From the NCBI GenBank assembly GCA_958370325.1, contig CATXJW010000056.1, forward strand, positions 1 through 10,792: a stretch of 10,792 nt of DNA, given 5' to 3'. Each line of letters starts with the position of its first letter. Position 1 is the stretch's first letter. Shown here one piece after another: positions 7,180 through 10,792 of this stretch. The notes below the pieces were generated by a model, which saw nothing but the letters and a program-made list of their open reading frames with translations, did not search any database and was not told the origin of the DNA. Source of the DNA: an uncultured Collinsella sp. GTDB lineage: Bacteria; Actinomycetota; Coriobacteriia; Coriobacteriales; Coriobacteriaceae. Both the position numbers and the translations under genes were made by a program.

Positions 7180-7208
7180 ATTATAGGCAATCGGCCCATG
7201 TTTTAATG
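7180..7208 (-). promoter_or_regulatory. Candidate kup promoter
   Basis: On the - strand a perfect -10 box, TATAAT, lies at 7185-7180. With 17-base spacing the -35 position (7208-7203) reads CATTAA, a poor match to TTGACA, so the promoter may need an activator. Initiation would fall near 7173, giving a leader of roughly 29 bases that holds the GGGAGG ribosome binding site. The wider AT-rich stretch 7145-7268 contains nothing else I recognise except a small GGCC-TTTA-GGCC hairpin at 7241-7252. Confidence 0.5.
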
Positions 7209-7268
7209 CACTGTTTTCCCAGCTAAATAAACATTTATACGGCCTTTAGGCCACCTCGGCGATATGGA

Positions 7269-7299
7269 ATGTGACAAAGGGACTGTCCCTTTGTCACAT
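7269..7299. repeat. 31-bp perfect palindrome downstream of the nitroreductase gene
   Basis: The arms ATGTGACAAAGGGAC (7269-7283) and its exact reverse complement (7285-7299) meet at a single central base, T7284. It lies 11 bases beyond the nitroreductase stop and upstream of the kup promoter. It may fold as a transcript-end hairpin, but no T-tract follows on the - strand. The ACAAAGGGAC core matches the palindrome at 4770-4807. Confidence 0.8.
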
Positions 7300-7310
7300 C
7301 ACCGCATTCG

Positions 7311-8159
7311 TTACTTGCCGAGCCAGTTTTTGAACCACCACTCCATGGAACGGCTCATCTCGGCCATAAAGGGGCTCGTGTGCTTGCGGGTGTAGATATC
7401 CACCACGCGCTCGCCTACCTCGCGGGCATGCGGACGGAACATCGCGTCCATCTCGGCCACCTGCGCGTCCATGGTCGCGGCATCCGCACGGCAGTAGCGC
7501 TCCTCGTGCACCAGGTTCACCACGGGATGCGCAATAGCCAGGCGCTCCTTGCGGGGCGTGCCGATGATGAGCATCGACAGCGGCATGGTATACGGAGGCA
7601 GATCCAGCAGCTCGGCCACTTCCTCGGCATTCTCGACGATATCACCGATATAGCAGCTCCCCAAGCCCAGAGCCTCGGCGGCAACCACGGCGTTTTGCGC
7701 GGCGATCACGGCGTCCTGAGCCGCGATGGCAAAGTCGCCCAAACCCGGCGCGCGGCGGGGCGCCTTGCCCGTACGCTCGACAAACTCGGGCTCAAAGCAG
7801 CCCACGTGCTCAAACAAATCGATCCACTTGGCATAATCGACCACAAATATAAGTGCCCAGGGCGCCTTGGCGATCATGGGCTGGTGATCGCACAGGTCGG
7901 CCAGACGGTCCAGCGTAGCCTGCTCGCGAATGCTCACGATGGAATACATCATCATGGCGCCTGCCGATGGCGCGCGACTCGCCGCATGCAAAATCGCCGC
8001 CCGCTGCTCGTCGGTCACCGCTACGGGACGGTCACTGTCATCGCGCGCGAAGGCGCGCGTAGACGAACGGTGCTCCAAAATGTCCAGCACCGCGTTGCCC
8101 GTGGTCTCGACCGGATAGCCACACGTATCCACAGCCTTGGTGCAAACCTGCTCGTTCAT
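7311..8159 (-). CDS. Nitroreductase-family FMN-dependent oxidoreductase
   Basis: This 282-residue cytoplasmic flavoprotein is predicted to use NAD(P)H to reduce nitro compounds, quinones or flavin; the substrate cannot be told from sequence. The nitroreductase fold is marked by the FMN-binding HRSSTRAF (30-37), ASRAPSAGAMMMYSIV (60-75), and the helix plus loop ALGLGSCYIGDI (163-174). The NfsA/FRP-like C-terminal extension runs through GTPRKERLAIAHPV (200-213) and ends in the tail motif RKHTSPFMAEMSRSMEWWF (258-276), common in this subfamily. The ATG at 8159 follows GAGGATGAGGCG, an acceptable ribosome binding site. It is a single gene: divergent from the LTA-synthase-like gene and separated from kup by the 31-bp palindrome and the kup promoter. 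No clear promoter was found; a GATAAT box at 8222-8217 on the - strand lacks a good -35. Confidence 0.9.
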   Translation of the reverse strand: MNEQVCTKAVDTCGYPVETTGNAVLDILEHRSSTRAFARDDSDRPVAVTDEQRAAILHAASRAPSAGAMMMYSIVSIREQATLDRLADLCDHQPMIAKAPWALIFVVDYAKWIDLFEHVGCFEPEFVERTGKAPRRAPGLGDFAIAAQDAVIAAQNAVVAAEALGLGSCYIGDIVENAEEVAELLDLPPYTMPLSMLIIGTPRKERLAIAHPVVNLVHEERYCRADAATMDAQVAEMDAMFRPHAREVGERVVDIYTRKHTSPFMAEMSRSMEWWFKNWLGK

Positions 8160-8372
8160 CGCCTCATCCTCGCTAATTCTTTAAGAAGCCTTTACGTTTC
8201 CGTGTAATTCCCGTCCATTATCGCGCAGGTCGCCGCTACATTGCGCAACACCGCCACGCACGCGCGTTATTATGGCTGATTGTTGTGCGCAGTCACCAAA
8301 TGCAGCGCATATCTTGGTAACAATCGGGTAAACCCCCGCTTTCGTAGGTTTTAGTTTGTGAGGAGTCTCAGC
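8160..8372. other. Divergent intergenic region, no gene
   Basis: These 213 bases separate the divergent nitroreductase and LTA-synthase-like genes. They must hold promoters for both, but I see only weak candidates: GATAAT (- strand, 8222-8217) and TATTAT (+ strand, 8268-8273), neither with a good -35 at normal spacing. Small symmetric sequences are TTGCGCAA (8241-8248) and TTCTTTAAGAA (8177-8187), the latter close to the nitroreductase start. No RNA gene or riboswitch is recognised. Confidence 0.5.
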
Positions 8373-10673
8373 ATGTTCGCTGCCGCCATCTCGCTCGTCG
8401 GTCTTGCGGCGACCGTCTACCTTGTCTTGCGCGAGGCCAAGGCCATTCGCGCACAGTCGGGCACCGTTGCCAAGGGCGCTATCGCCTGGAGCGTCGCCTT
8501 CGGCCTGTTCCAGCTCTTTTTGACCATTTGGGGCGCCATTGGCCTCGTCGCCCAAAACGAGCCGCTCGCCTTTGTGATGCTCGTCCTGACCAACGCCATC
8601 CTCACCGGCTGCGCTTGGGCCAGCATCGCCCGCGACCGCATCGCCCCACGCGTCTTTGCGTTCGCCGGGACCGACGCCCCTGTCCCCACCGGCAAGCTCG
8701 CCCGCCTACGCGGCGCCTTTGTGGGCAAACCGCTCGTCGCCGCCGTCCTGTGCCTGCTGCTCTCCGGCGTCTTTGCGCTGCTGGGCATGGAGGTCTCGTC
8801 CAACCATGACTTTACCTGGGTCTACCCCCTGTGCATCCTGCTCGAGTGGGCCATTATCACCGTGCTCATGACCGGCTTGTTCTTCCTATTCCAGCGCCAC
8901 GGCGCAGCTCCCGCGGTCCTGGCCTTTGCCCTCTTTGTCCTGGGCATTGCCGAGTTCTTCGTCATCACGTTTAAATCCATGCCCATCCAGCCGGGCGACC
9001 TTTCGGCCATCTCCACCGCCGCCGCAGTCGCCGGCACCGGCTACACCTTCTCGATCTCACTGTTCTGCGTGCTGTCCATGGGCTTTACCGCCATCGCCAT
9101 GCTGCTGTGCGAGTACGCCGGCCTGGTCGCGCCGCATCGCCAGAAGGGCGCCGCCAACGCCAAGCGCATGCTGCTCACCAACCTGCTCGTGGCGGTGCTG
9201 TGCCTGGGCGGCGTGACCGCGCATGTCACGCTCATCGACTACTACAACACCCTCGGCATCACCGTCTACACCTGGCGTCCGCTCGAGAGCTACTGGCGCG
9301 AGGGCTACCTGCCTGCCTTTATTAGCGCGGCACAGTCCATCAAGCCGCCCAAACCCGCCGACTATTCTGTCGATGACGCCAAGGCCACGCTCAAAAAGTA
9401 CGCCAAGGCCTACGACAAGTCCGACGCGGCCAAGAGCGACGAGCGCGCCGCCGCAAAGGAGCAGTTCGACAGCGAGAAGCCCACGGTCATCGCTATCATG
9501 AACGAGACGTTCTCGGATTTGTCGATCTACCAGAACATGCGCGCCGGCTACGAAGGTCCGCAGTACTTTAAGAACCTGTCCAACTGCCTCAGCCGCGGAA
9601 AACTCTACGTGAGCGCCTACGGCGGCGGCACGGCCAATACCGAGTTTGAGTTTATGACCGGCAACTCCATGGCCAACCTGGGCTCGGGCGTGTACCCCTA
9701 CACCATCTACAACATGGAAACGACCGGGAATCTGGCAGAGCAGTTCAAATCGCTCGGCTATTCCACCACGGCCATGCACCCCAACCACGCGACCAACTGG
9801 AACCGCGAGAACGTCTATAAGGACTTTGGCTTTGACCAGTTCCTGTCCATCAACGACTTCCAGGGCGCCGATACCCTGCGCGGCATGGTGACCGACCAGG
9901 CTACCTACGACAAGATTCTTGAGCTGCTCGACCAGAACGCCGATCCTCAGTTTATCTTCGACGTGACCATGCAGAACCACTCGGGCTACGACACAGGCCT
10001 GCTGCCGGTCGATAAGCAGATGCATCTGAATATCGACACGACCGACCTGGACGCCAAGACCGTCGAGGACGGCACGCTGTCCGATGTCGACGAGTATGTC
10101 TCGTGCATCGAGCAGTCCGACCAGGCACTGCGCTACTTCCTCAATGCTCTGAGCAAGCTCGACCGCAAGGTTGTCGTGGTGTTCTGGGGCGATCACCAGC
10201 CGTTCTTCCCGTCCAAGTTCAACGATAAGTGGTTTACCAACGAGGACGATGCCACCCACCAGGAGCGCTTGTGGCAGACCGACTACATCATCTGGGCCAA
10301 CTACGACGTTGCCGGCTGCGACCAGACGAGCGAGGTCGACGACCTGTCCACCAACTACCTGTCCACCCAGCTTATGCAGCTGATCGGCGCACCGCTGACC
10401 GACTACCAGAAAGCGCACATGACGCTGCGCGAGTCGCTGCCCGCCATCAACTCGGTCGGCTACGAGGACGCCAGCCTGCGCTGGGCGCTCTCCTCCAACG
10501 TCACCGGTGACGACGCCGCCGCAGCAGCCGCCACCAAGGCGCGCGAGGATTACGCCAAGATGCAGTACTACGAGATGTTCCGCGACGGCAAGAACGTCTA
10601 TACGGAGCACTTCCAGACCGAGGCCAACGAGACCGACCCTAACCTGGCGCCGGGTACTACTAAGATCAAGTAG
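8373..10673 (+). CDS. LTA synthase family (sulfatase-fold) membrane phosphoglycerol/phosphoethanolamine-type transferase
   Basis: This 766-residue membrane protein has an extracellular alkaline-phosphatase/sulfatase-fold domain like LtaS, which polymerises glycerol phosphate from phosphatidylglycerol. About eight hydrophobic segments lie between residues 1 and 287 (roughly 1-19, 35-57, 63-87, 120-138, 150-173, 178-201, 223-245 and 266-287). A charged linker (about 325-367) leads to the catalytic domain (about 369-680). Key residues by family analogy are E378 in MNETF, nucleophile T420 in GGGTANTEFEFMTG, H536 in MQNHSGYD and D607-H608 in FWGDHQPFF, all metal-binding or catalytic positions, so the enzyme looks active. 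Classical LtaS has five membrane helices, so the N-terminal part is larger than usual. The ATG at 8373 follows AGGAG by 7 bases; an in-frame GTG at 8358 precedes that site and is less likely. It stands alone on the + strand. The exact polymer is unknown. Confidence 0.9.
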   Translation: MFAAAISLVGLAATVYLVLREAKAIRAQSGTVAKGAIAWSVAFGLFQLFLTIWGAIGLVAQNEPLAFVMLVLTNAILTGCAWASIARDRIAPRVFAFAGTDAPVPTGKLARLRGAFVGKPLVAAVLCLLLSGVFALLGMEVSSNHDFTWVYPLCILLEWAIITVLMTGLFFLFQRHGAAPAVLAFALFVLGIAEFFVITFKSMPIQPGDLSAISTAAAVAGTGYTFSISLFCVLSMGFTAIAMLLCEYAGLVAPHRQKGAANAKRMLLTNLLVAVLCLGGVTAHVTLIDYYNTLGITVYTWRPLESYWREGYLPAFISAAQSIKPPKPADYSVDDAKATLKKYAKAYDKSDAAKSDERAAAKEQFDSEKPTVIAIMNETFSDLSIYQNMRAGYEGPQYFKNLSNCLSRGKLYVSAYGGGTANTEFEFMTGNSMANLGSGVYPYTIYNMETTGNLAEQFKSLGYSTTAMHPNHATNWNRENVYKDFGFDQFLSINDFQGADTLRGMVTDQATYDKILELLDQNADPQFIFDVTMQNHSGYDTGLLPVDKQMHLNIDTTDLDAKTVEDGTLSDVDEYVSCIEQSDQALRYFLNALSKLDRKVVVVFWGDHQPFFPSKFNDKWFTNEDDATHQERLWQTDYIIWANYDVAGCDQTSEVDDLSTNYLSTQLMQLIGAPLTDYQKAHMTLRESLPAINSVGYEDASLRWALSSNVTGDDAAAAAATKAREDYAKMQYYEMFRDGKNVYTEHFQTEANETDPNLAPGTTKIK

Positions 10674-10792
10674 CGAGTCCTTCGACCTGGTTCGTCTGCC
10701 CGGCGGCGCGGAATGTTAGGTTCCCTGCTCGGGCAGTCCTGCTCGCACGGAGAGCACATTAAGTGCTCTCCGGCTCGTGCGGAACTCGCGAT
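10674..10792. other. Repeat-rich non-coding tail after the LTA-synthase-like gene
   Basis: No credible gene is visible in these 119 bases to the window edge. They hold inverted CTGCCCG (10696-10702) / CGGGCAG (10730-10736), a direct repeat of CCTGCTCG (10724-10731 and 10738-10745), the strong hairpin listed separately, and an outer pair GCGAGTCC near 10673 with GGAACTCGC near 10789 (one-base indel). It may be a terminator region or part of a repeat element continuing past the edge. Confidence 0.5.
10744..10781 (+). terminator. Strong hairpin downstream of the LTA-synthase-like gene
   Basis: A perfect 10-bp GC-rich stem, CGGAGAGCAC (10748-10757) with GTGCTCTCCG (10763-10772), closes an ATTAA loop. 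Four more pairs (10744-10747 with 10778-10781) extend it across a 5-base bulge. It could end the transcript of the upstream gene, but no T-tract follows before the window edge, so the terminator role is tentative. Confidence 0.45.

Noticed and set aside
7145..7310. A possible c-di-AMP (ydaO-type) or other riboswitch upstream of kup
   Set aside because: The likely start point leaves only about 29 bases of leader, and no riboswitch-like pairing pattern is visible apart from the palindrome, which lies upstream of the promoter.
8177..8187. TTCTTTAAGAA as an operator for the nitroreductase gene
   Set aside because: It is a short AT-rich symmetric sequence easily found by chance, with no second copy and no matching regulator gene nearby.
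9057..10610. A long - strand open frame (over 500 codons) opposite the LTA-synthase-like gene
   Set aside because: It is antisense to an unmistakable catalytic domain and its valine/leucine/glycine-rich translation matches nothing; it is a shadow of codon bias.

Overview
The window looks like chromosomal DNA from a high-GC Gram-positive gut actinobacterium of the class Coriobacteriia, most likely Collinsella or a close relative. This is inferred from the strong G/C third-position bias, GTG starts, AGGAG-type ribosome binding sites and the gene types; no 16S or other marker is present, so the genus is a best guess.

Layout. (1) Bases 1-2303, + strand: the 3' part of a two-domain 23S rRNA methyltransferase of the RlmKL (RlmL/RlmK fusion) family, cut by the window edge. 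Its RlmK half is intact, but its RlmL half lacks the usual catalytic motif. (2) Bases 2304-2397: the gap between two convergent genes, filled by a large perfect hairpin. (3) Bases 2398-7144, all on the - strand: a potassium module read in the order kup (K+ uptake permease), a 64-codon gene for a single-pass membrane protein, a short KdpD-type sensor kinase, and the KdpE-type response regulator. Two hairpins divide the module: one over the kup stop codon, and one with a following T-rich tract just before kdpD. (4) Bases 7145-7310: the kup promoter region and a perfect 31-bp palindrome. (5) Bases 7311-8159, - strand: an FMN-dependent nitroreductase-family protein. (6) Bases 8160-8372: a divergent intergenic region. 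(7) Bases 8373-10673, + strand: a polytopic LTA-synthase-like (sulfatase-fold) phosphoglycerol transferase. (8) Bases 10674-10792: a non-coding tail rich in inverted and direct repeats.

How the genes work together. The coherent unit is kup / small membrane protein / kdpD / kdpE. KdpDE normally controls the kdpFABC K+ pump. Here it lies beside a Kup permease, no kdpFABC gene is in the window, and the kinase lacks the cytoplasmic N-terminal KdpD and USP domains of the full-length E. coli type. That suggests, without proving it, a locally rewired potassium or osmotic response that may include the uncharacterised small protein. The other genes (rRNA modification, nitroreductase, envelope polymer synthesis) are ordinary neighbours with no evident shared pathway.

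I see no tRNA, rRNA, CRISPR array, transposase gene or phage gene. The most unusual non-coding content is a set of perfect intergenic palindromes. Two of them share a core, which suggests a dispersed repeat family.
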